Shown in pieces: positions 8,778 through 17,893 of a DNA stretch of 64,000 bases. The DNA comes from Hydrogenophaga sp. Lineage in GTDB: Bacteria; Pseudomonadota; Gammaproteobacteria; Burkholderiales; Burkholderiaceae_C. The position numbers and the translations under genes were made by a program. Location of the stretch: positions 1 through 64,000 of the forward strand of contig JAABQK010000012.1 of NCBI GenBank assembly GCA_011391495.1. The letters run 5' to 3'. The first letter of the stretch is position 1. Every line of letters begins with the position of its first letter. Below the pieces are notes generated by a model. The model saw only the letters and a program-made list of their open reading frames with translations, searched no databases and was not told the DNA's origin.

Positions 8778-11150
8778 ATGAAGATTGTCTGCATTGGTGG
8801 TGGTCCGGCCGGGCTGTATTTCGGACTGCTGATGAAGAAGATCAACCCGGCACACGACGTGACCGTGGTCGAGCGCAACAAGGCCTACGACACCTTCGGC
8901 TGGGGCGTGGTGTTTTCCGACGCCACCATGGAGAACATGCGCGCCTGGGACATTGAGACGGCCGACGAGATCCAGCGCGCCTTCAACCACTGGGACGACA
9001 TCGAGCTGCTGTTCAAGGGGCGCACGATCCGCTCCGGCGGGCACGGCTTCGTGGGCATCGGGCGCAAGAAGCTGCTCAACATCCTGCAGGCGCGCTGCGA
9101 GCAGCTGGACGTGAAGCTGGTGTTCGAGACCGACGCCGAGTCCGACCTGGCCTATCCGGACGCCGACCTCATCATCGCCAGCGACGGCATCAACTCGCGC
9201 ATCCGCACGCGCTACGAGCCGGTGTTCCAGCCCGACATCGTCGTGCGCCCCAACCGCTACATCTGGCTCGGCACGAACCGGCTCTATGACGCCTTCACCT
9301 TCGATTTCCAGAAGACCGAACACGGCTGGTTCCAGGCCCACATCTACAAGTTCGACGAGCACACGACCACCTTCATCGTCGAGTGCCCGGAACACGTCTG
9401 GCTGGCCCACGGCCTGGACCAGGCCGACCAGGAGGCGTCCATCGCCTTCTGCGAACAGCTGTTTGCCGGCACGCTGCAGGGTCACAAGCTCATGACGAAC
9501 GCGCGCCACCTGCGCGGCTCGGCCTGGCTCAATTTCCAGCGTGTGAAGTGCGAGCACTGGTCGCTCCAGAATACCAACGGCAGCCACGTGGTGCTGATGG
9601 GCGACGCGGTGCACACCGCCCACTTCGCCATCGGCTCGGGCACCAAGCTGGCGATCGAGGACGCGATGGAGCTGGCACGCCAGTTCCAGATCGCAGGCGA
9701 CACCCGCGAGCACATCCCCGAGGTGCTGGCGCGCTACCAGGCGGTGCGTGCCATCGACGTGCTGCGGCTGCAGAACGCGGCCTGGAACGCGATGGAGTGG
9801 TTCGAGGTGTGTGGCGAGCGCTACTGCGACCAGCTCGAACCCGAGCAGTTCATGTACTCCATGCTCACGCGCAGCCAGCGCATCAGCCACGAGAACCTGC
9901 GGATGCGCGACAAAACCTGGCTGGAAGGCTACGAGCGCTGGTTTGCCACCCGCGCCGGCCTGCAGCGCGACCCGGCCCTGCCCGCGGTGCCGCCCATGTT
10001 CACGCCGTTCACCGCACGCTCGGTCACGCTGAAGAACCGCGTGGTGGTCTCACCCATGGCGCAGTACAGCGCGGTCGACGGTGTGCCGGGTGACTACCAC
10101 CTGGTGCACCTGGGGGCACGGGCCATGGGCGGCGCGGCCATGGTGTTCGCCGAGATGACCTGCGTCAGCCCCGACGCACGCATCACCCCGGGCTGCCCCG
10201 GCCTGTGGAACGAGCCACAAGCCAGCGCCTGGAAGCGCATCACCGACTGGGTGCATGCCAACAGTGACGCGAAGATCGCCCTGCAGATCGGCCACGCCGG
10301 CCCCAAGGGCTCGACCCGGCGCGCCTGGGACGGCATCGACAAGCCGCTGCCGGACGGCAGCTCCGAAGCCAACTGGCCGCTGATCGCCGCCTCGCCCCAG
10401 CAGTACCTGCCCGGCGAAAGCCAGATTGCCCGCGAGATGACCCGGGCCGACATGGACCGCGTGACCGCGGACTTCGTGGCCACCACCCGTCGTGCGGCCC
10501 AGGCCGGCTTCGACTGGCTGGAACTGCACTGTGCGCACGGCTACCTGCTGTCCACCTTCATCTCGCCGCTGACCAACCAGCGCAGCGACGGCTATGGCGG
10601 ATCGCTGGCCAACCGCCTGCGCTACCCGCTGGAGGTGTTTGCCGCCGTGCGCGCGGCCTGGCCGGCGCAGCTGCCGATGTCGGTGCGCATCTCGGCGCAC
10701 GACTGGGTGGATGGCGGCATCACACCCGCGGACGCGGTGCAGATCGCGGCGGCCTTCAAGGCCGCCGGGGCCGACCTGATCGACTGCTCGTCGGGCCAGG
10801 TCAGCAAACAGGAAAAACCGGTGTTCGGCCGCATGTTCCAGACCCCGTTCGCCGACCGCGTGCGCCAGGAAGCGGGTATTGCCACCATCGCCGTGGGTGC
10901 GATCAGCGAAGCCGATCACGTCAACAGCATCATCGCCGCCGGCCGTGCCGACCTGTGCGCCGTGGCGCGTCCGCACTTGGCCAACCCGGCCTGGACGCTG
11001 ACCGAGGCAGCCAAGATCGGTTTCACCGAGGTGATGTGGCCCCAGCAGTACCGCTCGGCCAAGGGACAGATGGAAAGCGTCTTTGCGCGCGAAAGGAGCA
11101 TGGCCGAAGCACCCGATGGCGGTACCGTGCTGCCCTACGTGAAACCCTGA
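8778..11150 (+). CDS. Bifunctional aryl-CoA monooxygenase / old yellow enzyme reductase (salicylyl-CoA 5-hydroxylase type)
   Basis: A 790-residue fusion. Residues 1-390 are an FAD monooxygenase of the PHBH class (dinucleotide fold [15 protein letters not shown] near residue 6, [18 protein letters not shown] near 274). From about 407 to the end it is an old-yellow-enzyme-type FMN reductase ([15 protein letters not shown], then [18 protein letters not shown] near 503 with substrate-binding histidine, [14 protein letters not shown] near 585). This architecture is known from 2-aminobenzoyl-CoA monooxygenase/reductase and salicylyl-CoA 5-hydroxylase, acting on CoA-activated aromatic acids. No aryl-CoA ligase or thioesterase is adjacent, so substrate is undecided. 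The ATG at 8778 starts the flavin fold directly; an AT-rich stretch (8660-8692) upstream probably holds the promoter. Confidence 0.88.
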   Translation: MKIVCIGGGPAGLYFGLLMKKINPAHDVTVVERNKAYDTFGWGVVFSDATMENMRAWDIETADEIQRAFNHWDDIELLFKGRTIRSGGHGFVGIGRKKLLNILQARCEQLDVKLVFETDAESDLAYPDADLIIASDGINSRIRTRYEPVFQPDIVVRPNRYIWLGTNRLYDAFTFDFQKTEHGWFQAHIYKFDEHTTTFIVECPEHVWLAHGLDQADQEASIAFCEQLFAGTLQGHKLMTNARHLRGSAWLNFQRVKCEHWSLQNTNGSHVVLMGDAVHTAHFAIGSGTKLAIEDAMELARQFQIAGDTREHIPEVLARYQAVRAIDVLRLQNAAWNAMEWFEVCGERYCDQLEPEQFMYSMLTRSQRISHENLRMRDKTWLEGYERWFATRAGLQRDPALPAVPPMFTPFTARSVTLKNRVVVSPMAQYSAVDGVPGDYHLVHLGARAMGGAAMVFAEMTCVSPDARITPGCPGLWNEPQASAWKRITDWVHANSDAKIALQIGHAGPKGSTRRAWDGIDKPLPDGSSEANWPLIAASPQQYLPGESQIAREMTRADMDRVTADFVATTRRAAQAGFDWLELHCAHGYLLSTFISPLTNQRSDGYGGSLANRLRYPLEVFAAVRAAWPAQLPMSVRISAHDWVDGGITPADAVQIAAAFKAAGADLIDCSSGQVSKQEKPVFGRMFQTPFADRVRQEAGIATIAVGAISEADHVNSIIAAGRADLCAVARPHLANPAWTLTEAAKIGFTEVMWPQQYRSAKGQMESVFARERSMAEAPDGGTVLPYVKP

Positions 11151-11559
11151 ACAGGGCAGCCCGGGAGGGTCGTGCCATCCCCCCTCTGCGACGGGCGTTC
11201 GCCGCCATCCGCCAGGGCATGCTCCACCGCCCCGGACCCATCTGGTCATGGCCTTGTGATGAAGCTGGGCATTGCACCCGTTGGCGGTACCGCAAGACGG
11301 GTGACAAGGGCCCAAAAATAGTGCTTTTTAGGGCTTCAGGCCGGTGCCTGTGTGCCGATACTCCGGATTGATGATTGTCTAGGACAAACGAAATCGCGCC
11401 TTTGCCCGGTTTCTCAAACGCCTTCGGTCAGTCATCCGAGGGCGCGTGTCGGCCAGGTGAGAGGTCACGCGCGTTGAGGAGTGGCCGCACCACGCTCCCG
11501 CTCTGCCAGGGGGAAGCACGCGGCGAATGGCCTGTTTGAAAGCAAAAAAAGGACTTTTC
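11151..11559. other. 409-base intergenic region with inverted repeats
   Basis: No credible gene is seen. Notable elements are a hairpin with an A/T stem (11311-11336, GCCC and A-run pairing with T-run and GGGC), and a small inverted repeat TTGTC-TAG-GACAA at 11375-11387 in a less GC-rich stretch that may be an operator or promoter part for the chemoreceptor. I could not match the region to a known riboswitch by eye. Confidence 0.4.
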
Positions 11560-13107
11560 ATGCGAAACAATCTGCCGGTGACCCAGCGCGAGTACCAGAT
11601 CGACGCGGGCATGACCCTGATGTCGTCCACCGACCCGCACAGCCACCTGACCTATGCCAACGCGGCCTTCATCCAGGTCAGCGGATTCGACAAGGACGAG
11701 CTGATGGGGCAGCCCCACAACCTGGTGCGGCACCCGGACATGCCACCCGAAGCCTTTGCCGACATGTGGGCCACGCTGAAGGCGGGGCAGTCCTGGACCG
11801 CGCTGGTCAAGAACCGGCGCAAGAACGGCGATCACTACTGGGTGCGGGCGAACGCCACCCCGGTGAAGCGCAACGGCTCGACCGTGGGCTACATGTCGGT
11901 GCGGACGAAGCCCGAGCGCGGTGAAATCGCGGCCACCGAGAAGCTGTACCAGCGTTTCCGGGAAGGACGGGCCGGCTCGCATGCGTTCCACAAAGGGCTG
12001 GTCGTGCGCACCGGCTGGCTGAAGTGGACCTCCCTGCTGCAACTGCTGCCAACCCGCTGGCGCGTGCGCCTGGGCGTTTTCGGCATGGCGCTGCTCGGCA
12101 CCCTGGCGGCGGTGTGGCTGGCCGGTGCCCACTGGGCCATCGCCGCGGTGATGCCGGTGTTGGCCCTGGCCGCGAGCTGGTGGATCGAGGGCCAGGTCAC
12201 GCGCCCGCTGAAGGACATGCTGGCCAGCGCCGAACTGATCGCCGCCGGTCAGTCGGTGGAAATGCCCGCCCTCAACCGTGTGGACGACGTCGGCCTGCTG
12301 GCCCGGGCCATCAACCAGGCCGGACTGAACCTGCGCTCGCTGCTGGACGACGTGTCGGAGCAGGTGGAAGGTGTCAGCACCGCCAGCCAGGAAATCGCCC
12401 AGGGCAATGCCGACCTGAGCGCCCGCACCGAGCAGTCGGCGGCCAGCCTCGAACAGACCGCGGCCAGCATGGCCGAGATGACCAGCACCGTCACCAACAA
12501 CGCCGACCGCGCGCGGCAGGCAGAATCGCTGGCCCGCCAGGCCAGCGATTCCGCGGATGGCGGGCGCCAGGAGTTCTCGCGGGTGGCCAGCACCATGGAC
12601 CAGATCCAGGCCAGCAGCAAACGCATCGCGGACATCATTTCCCTGATCGACGGCATCGCCTTCCAGACCAACATCCTGGCGCTGAACGCCGCGGTGGAAG
12701 CGGCCAGGGCCGGCGAGCAGGGTCGCGGCTTTGCCGTCGTGGCCGCCGAGGTGCGCAACCTGGCGCAGCGCAGTGCCGCGGCCGCCAAGGACATCAAGGG
12801 CCTGATCGATGACAGCGTGCGTGGCGTGGAAGAAGGCGGCGCACTGGTCAAGCAGGCCGGCGAGACCATGAACGAGATCGTGGCCCGGGTGGGCAAGGTC
12901 AGCGGGCTGATCGACGAGATCGCCAGCGCAACCCGCGAGCAGGCGCAGGGCATTGCGCAGGTGGAGGTGGCCGTGAACCAGCTGGACCAGACGACCCAGC
13001 AGAATGCCGCCCTGGTGGAGCAGAGCGCGGCGGCCGCCGTCAGCCTGCAGCAGCAATCGACCCGCCTGTCGGCGGCGGTCAGCGCGTTCCGTTCCTGGGG
13101 CGGCTGA
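11560..13107 (+). CDS. PAS-domain methyl-accepting chemotaxis protein (Aer-like)
   Basis: A 515-residue chemoreceptor. Residues ~8-115 form a PAS sensor (MSSTDPHSHLTYANAAFIQVSGF, NGDHYWVRANATPV) of the kind that binds FAD in Aer redox receptors. Two hydrophobic segments at about 167-212 anchor it in the inner membrane without a periplasmic domain, followed by a HAMP-like stretch (EGQVTRPLKDMLASAELIAA). The signalling tip IDGIAFQTNILALNAAVEA is near residue 363. The protein ends FRSWGG, lacking a CheR-tethering pentapeptide. AAAGGA lies 6 bases before the ATG at 11560. No other chemotaxis gene is adjacent, so it probably feeds a remote che cluster and reports redox or respiratory state. Confidence 0.92.
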   Translation: MRNNLPVTQREYQIDAGMTLMSSTDPHSHLTYANAAFIQVSGFDKDELMGQPHNLVRHPDMPPEAFADMWATLKAGQSWTALVKNRRKNGDHYWVRANATPVKRNGSTVGYMSVRTKPERGEIAATEKLYQRFREGRAGSHAFHKGLVVRTGWLKWTSLLQLLPTRWRVRLGVFGMALLGTLAAVWLAGAHWAIAAVMPVLALAASWWIEGQVTRPLKDMLASAELIAAGQSVEMPALNRVDDVGLLARAINQAGLNLRSLLDDVSEQVEGVSTASQEIAQGNADLSARTEQSAASLEQTAASMAEMTSTVTNNADRARQAESLARQASDSADGGRQEFSRVASTMDQIQASSKRIADIISLIDGIAFQTNILALNAAVEAARAGEQGRGFAVVAAEVRNLAQRSAAAAKDIKGLIDDSVRGVEEGGALVKQAGETMNEIVARVGKVSGLIDEIASATREQAQGIAQVEVAVNQLDQTTQQNAALVEQSAAAAVSLQQQSTRLSAAVSAFRSWGG

Positions 13108-13116
13108 TGCCGGGCC

Positions 13117-13134
13117 GACCCGCCGAGGCGGGTC
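13117..13134. terminator. Symmetric hairpin between convergent genes
   Basis: GACCCGCC-GA-GGCGGGTC forms a compact stem between the chemoreceptor stop and the convergent gene stop at 13133. No T-run follows, so any termination role is tentative. Confidence 0.4.
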
Positions 13135-13489
13135 AGTCGACCCGTTCGCAGGAGCCCTGCGCGCTGGCCAGACCGCGGAAGTCGCTGCTCCAGGTCTGGC
13201 TGGCGGTGTCGATCTGGATGCGCTCGTTGTCCAGCGCGGTGAGGATCACCGTGCCCTGGACCGAGAAACTGTAGACCGGCACACCGTCGACCAGCACCGA
13301 GCGCACGCGCCGCTGGTCGTAGCCGATCCCGACCGTGCGCACCCAGACCGAGCGGGCCGGCAGGTACACCGCCTCGCAGACCAGGGTGACCTGGCCCGCA
13401 TCGGCTTTCTGCGGGACAGGCGGCGGGACGGACGCGGCCACCACGCCGGTCCAGCCGCTCAGCAGCAGGACCCAGCCGCGCAGGTTCAT
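13133..13489 (-). CDS. Small secreted protein of unknown function
   Basis: 118 residues. An N-terminal signal peptide is clear (MNLRGWVLLLSGWTGVVAAS, about residues 1-20). The mature part has two cysteines (in LVCEAVYLPARS and in GSCERVD at the C-terminus) that could form a disulfide linking the ends of a small beta-rich domain. I do not recognise a family. Its ATG overlaps the adenosyltransferase stop in an ATGA, so the two are translationally coupled although a periplasmic protein and a cobalamin enzyme have no obvious link. Confidence 0.7.
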   Translation of the reverse strand: MNLRGWVLLLSGWTGVVAASVPPPVPQKADAGQVTLVCEAVYLPARSVWVRTVGIGYDQRRVRSVLVDGVPVYSFSVQGTVILTALDNERIQIDTASQTWSSDFRGLASAQGSCERVD

Positions 13490-14052
13490 GCGTCGCCGCC
13501 CTGCGCCATGCGCTCGCTCTTCCAGTAGACGTCGTCACCGCCGTTCATGCGGTTGAGCACCCGCGCCAGCACGAACATCAGGTCGCTCAGGCGGTTGAGG
13601 TACTGGCGCGGCGTTTCCTTGATCGCCTCCTCGTTGCCCAGCGCCACCACGGCGCGCTCGGCGCGGCGCGCCACCGTGCGGCACACATGGGCCTGGGCTG
13701 CCGCGCGGTTGCCCGCGGGCAGGATGAATTCCTGCAGCCGCGGCAGCTGCTCGTTGTAGGTGGCGAGCGCCTCGTCCAGCGCGAGCACCGCCTCGGGCTT
13801 GAGCAGCTCGAAGCCGGGAATGGACAGCTCGCCGCCAAGGTTGAACAGCTGGTGCTGGATCTCCACCAGCAGCGTGCGCACGTCGGCCGCCATCTCCTCG
13901 CAGAGCAGCACGCCGATGTTCGAGTTGAGTTCGTCCACCTCGCCCATGGCGTGCACGCGCAGGCTGTTTTTGGACACCCGGGTGTTGTCGCCCAGGCCGG
14001 TGGTGCCGGCGTCACCGGTGCGGGTGGCGATTTGTGTGAGTCGGTTGCCCAT
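13486..14052 (-). CDS. Cob(I)yrinic acid a,c-diamide adenosyltransferase, PduO type
   Basis: A 188-residue cytoplasmic ATP:cob(I)alamin adenosyltransferase that makes adenosylcobalamin from reduced corrinoid and ATP. The ATP loop TRTGDAGTTGLGDNTRVSK is at residues ~10-28, followed by VDELNSNIGVLL near 42 and the C-terminal DLMFVLARVLN near 165. Length is normal for PduO trimers. AAGGA lies 5 bases before the ATG at 14052, which is preferred over the in-frame start at 14070. No other cobalamin gene is nearby, so it probably serves corrinoid salvage for B12-dependent mutases. Confidence 0.92.
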   Translation of the reverse strand: MGNRLTQIATRTGDAGTTGLGDNTRVSKNSLRVHAMGEVDELNSNIGVLLCEEMAADVRTLLVEIQHQLFNLGGELSIPGFELLKPEAVLALDEALATYNEQLPRLQEFILPAGNRAAAQAHVCRTVARRAERAVVALGNEEAIKETPRQYLNRLSDLMFVLARVLNRMNGGDDVYWKSERMAQGGDA

Positions 14053-14262
14053 GGATTTCCTTCGTCGCATTTATGCGGAACAGTCTGGATTGTGCGGGAT
14101 TCACACGGCGTAACAGCACGCAGGGATTTGTGTCTCAGGCAAGCATCCTGTCAGCCAGGCAACAGCCGGCAAAACCATTGGCCCATATGGATTCCCTGCT
14201 ATGAAATACATATACCCGTTCCGCAACGGACGGGGGTCTTTCATTCTAAGGAGCCAGACACC

Positions 14263-14577
14263 ATGAAGAAACGATCCACCATTGCCGAGTTCGAGAAACG
14301 CAGCGTGCTGCTGTTTGCCGCGTTGACCCTCGGCACCGCGGGCAGCGTGTTCGCCCAGAGCACCGCCACCCCGGCCACCAGCCCCCAGGACCAGGAGATC
14401 GGCGCCGTGTTCCAGCAGGCCGACAAGAACGGGGACAAGTCCCTGAGTGCCGAAGAAGCCAGGGAACTGCCCGCGGTTTCCGGGCAGTTCACCCAGATCG
14501 ACGCCAACCAGGACGGCGCCATTTCCGCCGCAGAATTCATGCTTGCCATGAAGGGCGGCAAACCCCGCGCCCAGTAA
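14263..14577 (+). CDS. Secreted EF-hand calcium-binding protein
   Basis: A 104-residue protein with an N-terminal signal ending near AQS (about residue 36) and two EF-hand loops. The first, DKNGDKSLSAEE, has all canonical ligands (D1, N3, D5, S7, E12); the second, DANQDGAISAAE, likewise (D1, N3, D5, E12). It resembles small periplasmic EF-hand proteins common in Comamonadaceae. Function beyond Ca2+ binding is unknown. AAGGAG precedes the ATG. It stands alone between a divergent adenosyltransferase and an FAD oxidase. Confidence 0.85.
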   Translation: MKKRSTIAEFEKRSVLLFAALTLGTAGSVFAQSTATPATSPQDQEIGAVFQQADKNGDKSLSAEEARELPAVSGQFTQIDANQDGAISAAEFMLAMKGGKPRAQ

Positions 14578-14687
14578 GCCACCCCCACCCGGCGCGATCC
14601 CGGGTGACAGGACCTGCGGTGACACCCGGGCGGGGGTGCTGGCAGTAAACTGGGCCGCTTCGCGTTTGGCCCAGCCTGGAGACTGCC

Positions 14688-16112
14688 ATGAATGCCCCCG
14701 CCCACCTTGTCCATTTGATGCCCGACGTGCTGCAGCGTCCGGTACCTGCCGAACTGATGTCGTCCCTGCAAAGCCGCTTTGGTGCCCAGTGCTCCACCGC
14801 CCTGGCGGTGCGCGAACAGCACGGGCGCGATGAATCCGTCTACGACGTGCCGCCACCCGCGGCGGTGGTGTTTGCCCAGAGCACGCAAGACGTGGCCGAC
14901 GCGGTGAAGCTCGCCGCCTTGTACAAGGTGCCGGTGATCCCGTTCGGCGTCGGCTCGTCGCTCGAAGGCCACCTGCTGGCGGTGCAGGGCGGCATCAGCA
15001 TCGACGTCAGCCGCATGAACCAGGTGCTCTCGATCAACGCCGAAGACCTGACGGTGACCGTGCAGCCCGGCGTGACGCGCATGGGCGTGAACAACGCGGT
15101 GAAAAGCGAAGGTCTGTTCTTCCCGATCGATCCGGGTGCCGACGCCTCCATCGGTGGCATGACGGCCACCCGCGCCAGCGGCACCAACGCCGTGCGCTAC
15201 GGCACCATGCGCGAGAACGTGCTGGCGCTGGAAGTGGTGACCGCACAAGGCGAAGTCATCCGCACCGGCACGCGCGCCAGGAAAAGCAGCGCCGGCTACG
15301 ACCTCACCCGCCTGATGGTGGGCAGCGAGGGCACGCTCGGCGTCATCACCGAGGTCACGCTCAAGCTCTACCCGCTGCCCGAGGCCATCTCGGCCGCCAC
15401 CTGCTCTTTCCCGACCATCGAAGCCGCGGTGCGCACCGTCATCCAGGTCATCCAGCTGGGTGTGCCGATCGCGCGCTGCGAGCTGATCGATGCCAACACC
15501 GTGCGCATGGTGAATGCCCACAGCAAGCTCGGCCTGCGCGAAGAACACATGCTGCTGATGGAGTTCCACGGCTCGCCCGCGAGCGTGCAGGAGCAGGCCG
15601 AGACGGTACAGGAGATCGCCAGCGAGTTCGGCGGCAATGCCTTCCAGTGGGCGACCACGCCCGAGGAACGCACCCGCCTGTGGACCGCCCGGCACAACGC
15701 CTACTTCGCCGCCATCCAGAGCAAGCCGGGCTGCCGCGCCATCAGCACCGACACCTGCGTGCCCATCAGCCGCCTGGCCGACTGCCTGCTCGACTCGGTG
15801 GCCGAGGCCGACGCCTCCGGCATCCCCTACTTCCTGGTCGGCCACGTGGGCGACGGCAATTTCCACTTCGGCTACCTGATCGACCCGGCGATTCCCGAGC
15901 AGCGCCGCGTCGCCGAGGAGCTCAACCACCAGCTGGTGAGCCGTGCCCTCAGCCTAGAAGGCACCTGCACCGGCGAACATGGTGTGGGTCTGCACAAGAT
16001 GGACTTCCTGCTGACCGAGGCCGGCAGCGGCGCGGTCAACATGATGCGGACCATCAAGCGCGCGCTCGATCCGGACAACATCCTGAACCCGGGCAAGATC
16101 TTCGCGCTCTGA
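14688..16112 (+). CDS. FAD-linked oxidase, D-lactate dehydrogenase (cytochrome)/glycolate oxidase type
   Basis: A 474-residue flavoprotein of the VAO family that oxidises a D-2-hydroxyacid and passes electrons to the respiratory chain. The FAD-binding PCMH domain (about 50-230) shows VIPFGVGSSLEGHLL, DPGADASIGGMTATRASG and GSEGTLGVITEVTLKLYPL; the cap domain has VGHVGDGNFHFG near 386 with the metal/substrate histidines and ends in GEHGVGLHK and NILNPGKIF, all family hallmarks. D-lactate is the commonest substrate for this subgroup, but D-2-hydroxyglutarate or glycolate cannot be excluded. GGAG lies ahead of the ATG. It is monocistronic. Confidence 0.88.
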   Translation: MNAPAHLVHLMPDVLQRPVPAELMSSLQSRFGAQCSTALAVREQHGRDESVYDVPPPAAVVFAQSTQDVADAVKLAALYKVPVIPFGVGSSLEGHLLAVQGGISIDVSRMNQVLSINAEDLTVTVQPGVTRMGVNNAVKSEGLFFPIDPGADASIGGMTATRASGTNAVRYGTMRENVLALEVVTAQGEVIRTGTRARKSSAGYDLTRLMVGSEGTLGVITEVTLKLYPLPEAISAATCSFPTIEAAVRTVIQVIQLGVPIARCELIDANTVRMVNAHSKLGLREEHMLLMEFHGSPASVQEQAETVQEIASEFGGNAFQWATTPEERTRLWTARHNAYFAAIQSKPGCRAISTDTCVPISRLADCLLDSVAEADASGIPYFLVGHVGDGNFHFGYLIDPAIPEQRRVAEELNHQLVSRALSLEGTCTGEHGVGLHKMDFLLTEAGSGAVNMMRTIKRALDPDNILNPGKIFAL

Positions 16113-16140
16113 CAGTCAACGCGCCATGGAAGCGCTGCTT

Positions 16141-16941
16141 TCAGCGCGCCGCTTTCTGTCGGGCGCCAGAGGAGAGCGATGGGCGACGCTGCGGCGACGG
16201 GGCTGCCTGAAAAGGTGACTGGTACGCCCACACCGGCCGCCCGCGGTCGCCCTGGAGCGACGCGCTCGGCAACAGGTCCGGCGCCGGAAACTCCAGGCTC
16301 ACCAGCCAGGCGCCGGGCTGCAGTTCGGCGGCGGCTTTCTCCACGGCGCGAGCCATGCTCTCGGGCCGCTGGAACAGGTAGACCATCTGGTAAGGCGCCC
16401 AGTCGGCGCGCCAGATATCGCCCTGGCGCACGCGCGCCCAGGGACAACGCAGGGCGCAGGCGGCGCGCAGCGGCCAACTCCACTCCAGACCGTGCAGCCG
16501 GGCCGCCGGGTACACCTGGCGCAGCGCTTTTAGGCCGTCGCCGAGCCCGCAGCCAGCTTCCAGCACCAGCGCCCCCTCCGGCAGTGGTGCCTGACGGTCC
16601 AGGCCTTGCAGCCCGTTGCGCGGCGTGGGAAACAGCGGCGCATCGCGCCAGGCGTTCAAGGGGTAGATGAGCAACAGAAGGGCCAACGGCAGCAGCCAGT
16701 GCCAGGCGGCCAGCGTGGCCGCACCGCTCAGGGCCAGCGAGAGCGGGAAGCCCAGGCCGATGATGAGCCGGCGCCACCAGCTGCTGGCCAGCACACTGCC
16801 TGCCACGGCCAGACCGGACGACAGCAGCAGCGCGGCCAGCGTGCCCAGACCCAGGCGGATCAGGAACGCAAACAGGCCCCACGCGGCGGCCCAGACCAGC
16901 AGGGCCGGCAGCGGCCAGAGCCTGGCGATGTGTGGCAACAC
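16141..16941 (-). CDS. Membrane-anchored SAM-dependent methyltransferase-like protein
   Basis: 266 residues. The N-terminal 100 or so residues hold about four hydrophobic spans (WPLPALLVWAAAWGLFAFL, LAALLLSSGLAVAGSVLA, SLALSGAATLAAWHWLL). The rest is a class I methyltransferase-like fold with motif I LEAGCGLGDGLKALR near residue 128 and an acidic GLEWSW in the motif II position. Substrate is unknown. The start is a GTG at 16941, 15 bases after the parB stop, so it is the last gene of the par operon on the minus strand. Nothing links it functionally to chromosome segregation. Confidence 0.7.
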   Translation of the reverse strand: MLPHIARLWPLPALLVWAAAWGLFAFLIRLGLGTLAALLLSSGLAVAGSVLASSWWRRLIIGLGFPLSLALSGAATLAAWHWLLPLALLLLIYPLNAWRDAPLFPTPRNGLQGLDRQAPLPEGALVLEAGCGLGDGLKALRQVYPAARLHGLEWSWPLRAACALRCPWARVRQGDIWRADWAPYQMVYLFQRPESMARAVEKAAAELQPGAWLVSLEFPAPDLLPSASLQGDRGRPVWAYQSPFQAAPSPQRRPSLSSGARQKAAR

Positions 16942-16955
16942 GGGGCCGGGAACCG

Positions 16956-17891
16956 TCAGCGGCTGGCGGTGCGGCCCAGCCGCTCGATCAGGCCGTTGAG
17001 TTCATCGAGCGAACCGAACTGGATGGCGATCTCGCCCAGTTCCTCGACCCGGCCGTGGCGTTTCACGCGCTTCTTCACCCGCACCTCGACATCGGCGGTC
17101 AGCAGGTCGGCCAGCTCTTCCTCGACGCGCCGGATGTCGCGCGACTTCTCTTTCTTCAGCTTCTGCGGCGCGAGGGCAAACTCGGCGCCCAGCTTCTTCA
17201 CCAGACTCTCGGCCTCGCGCACCGACATTTTCCGGGCCGCGATCTGGTTGCCCGCCGTGATCTGGGTGGCCTTGTCCAGCGCCAGCAGCGCACGCGCATG
17301 GCCCATGTCCAGGTCGCCCGCCATCAGCATGGTCTGCACCGGCTCCGCCAGTTGCAGCAGGCGCAGCAGGTTGCTGGCCGCGCTGCGCGAACGGCCCACG
17401 GCCTGCGCCGCCTGCTCGTGAGTGAGCCCAAACTCCTTCACCAGACGTTGCAATCCCTGGGCTTCCTCCAGCGGATTCAGGTCTTCGCGCTGGATGTTCT
17501 CGATCAGCGCCATGGCGGCGGCTGCCTCGTTGGGCACGTCGCGCACCAGCACCGGCACGCTGTCCAGCCCGGCCAGCCGGGAGGCGCGGAAGCGCCGCTC
17601 GCCGGCGATGATTTCGTACTTGCCGGCGTTCGGACCATCGGTCAGCTGGCGCACCAGGATGGGCTGCATGATGCCCTGCGCCTTGATCGACTCGGCCAGC
17701 TCGTAGAGCGCGCCCTCGTCCATGCGCGTGCGCGGCTGATAGACGCCCGGTACCAGTTCGGTCAGCGGCAGGTTCGTGGGCGTCTGGTTGCGCCCGGTTT
17801 CCTGCGCCTCGGGCGAAGCGGCTTCCGCCACCTTGGGCCCCAGCAGCGCTTCAAGTCCGCGGCCGAGGCCTTTGGGTTTTTTGGTGACCAT
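16956..17891 (-). CDS. parB: Chromosome-partitioning protein ParB (CTPase)
   Basis: A 311-residue centromere-binding protein. The N-terminal basic stretch KKPKGLGRGLEALLG contacts ParA. The ParB/Srx CTPase domain (about 38-130) contains the signature GERRFRAS near residue 96 and the ENIQRED patch near 128. A helix-turn-helix domain follows (LTHEQAAQAVGRSRSAASN), then a C-terminal dimerisation region. It loads at parS (four sites found within 5.1 kb, see below), slides as a clamp and nucleates the segregation complex at the origin region. It lies two genes downstream of parA, with a hydrolase gene in between. Confidence 0.97.
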   Translation of the reverse strand: MVTKKPKGLGRGLEALLGPKVAEAASPEAQETGRNQTPTNLPLTELVPGVYQPRTRMDEGALYELAESIKAQGIMQPILVRQLTDGPNAGKYEIIAGERRFRASRLAGLDSVPVLVRDVPNEAAAAMALIENIQREDLNPLEEAQGLQRLVKEFGLTHEQAAQAVGRSRSAASNLLRLLQLAEPVQTMLMAGDLDMGHARALLALDKATQITAGNQIAARKMSVREAESLVKKLGAEFALAPQKLKKEKSRDIRRVEEELADLLTADVEVRVKKRVKRHGRVEELGEIAIQFGSLDELNGLIERLGRTASR

Positions 17892-17893
17892 GG

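Noticed and set aside
11300..11345. Possible riboswitch upstream of the chemoreceptor
   Set aside because: The hairpin here does not show the conserved core of cyclic-di-GMP, cobalamin or other riboswitches that I can recognise by eye.
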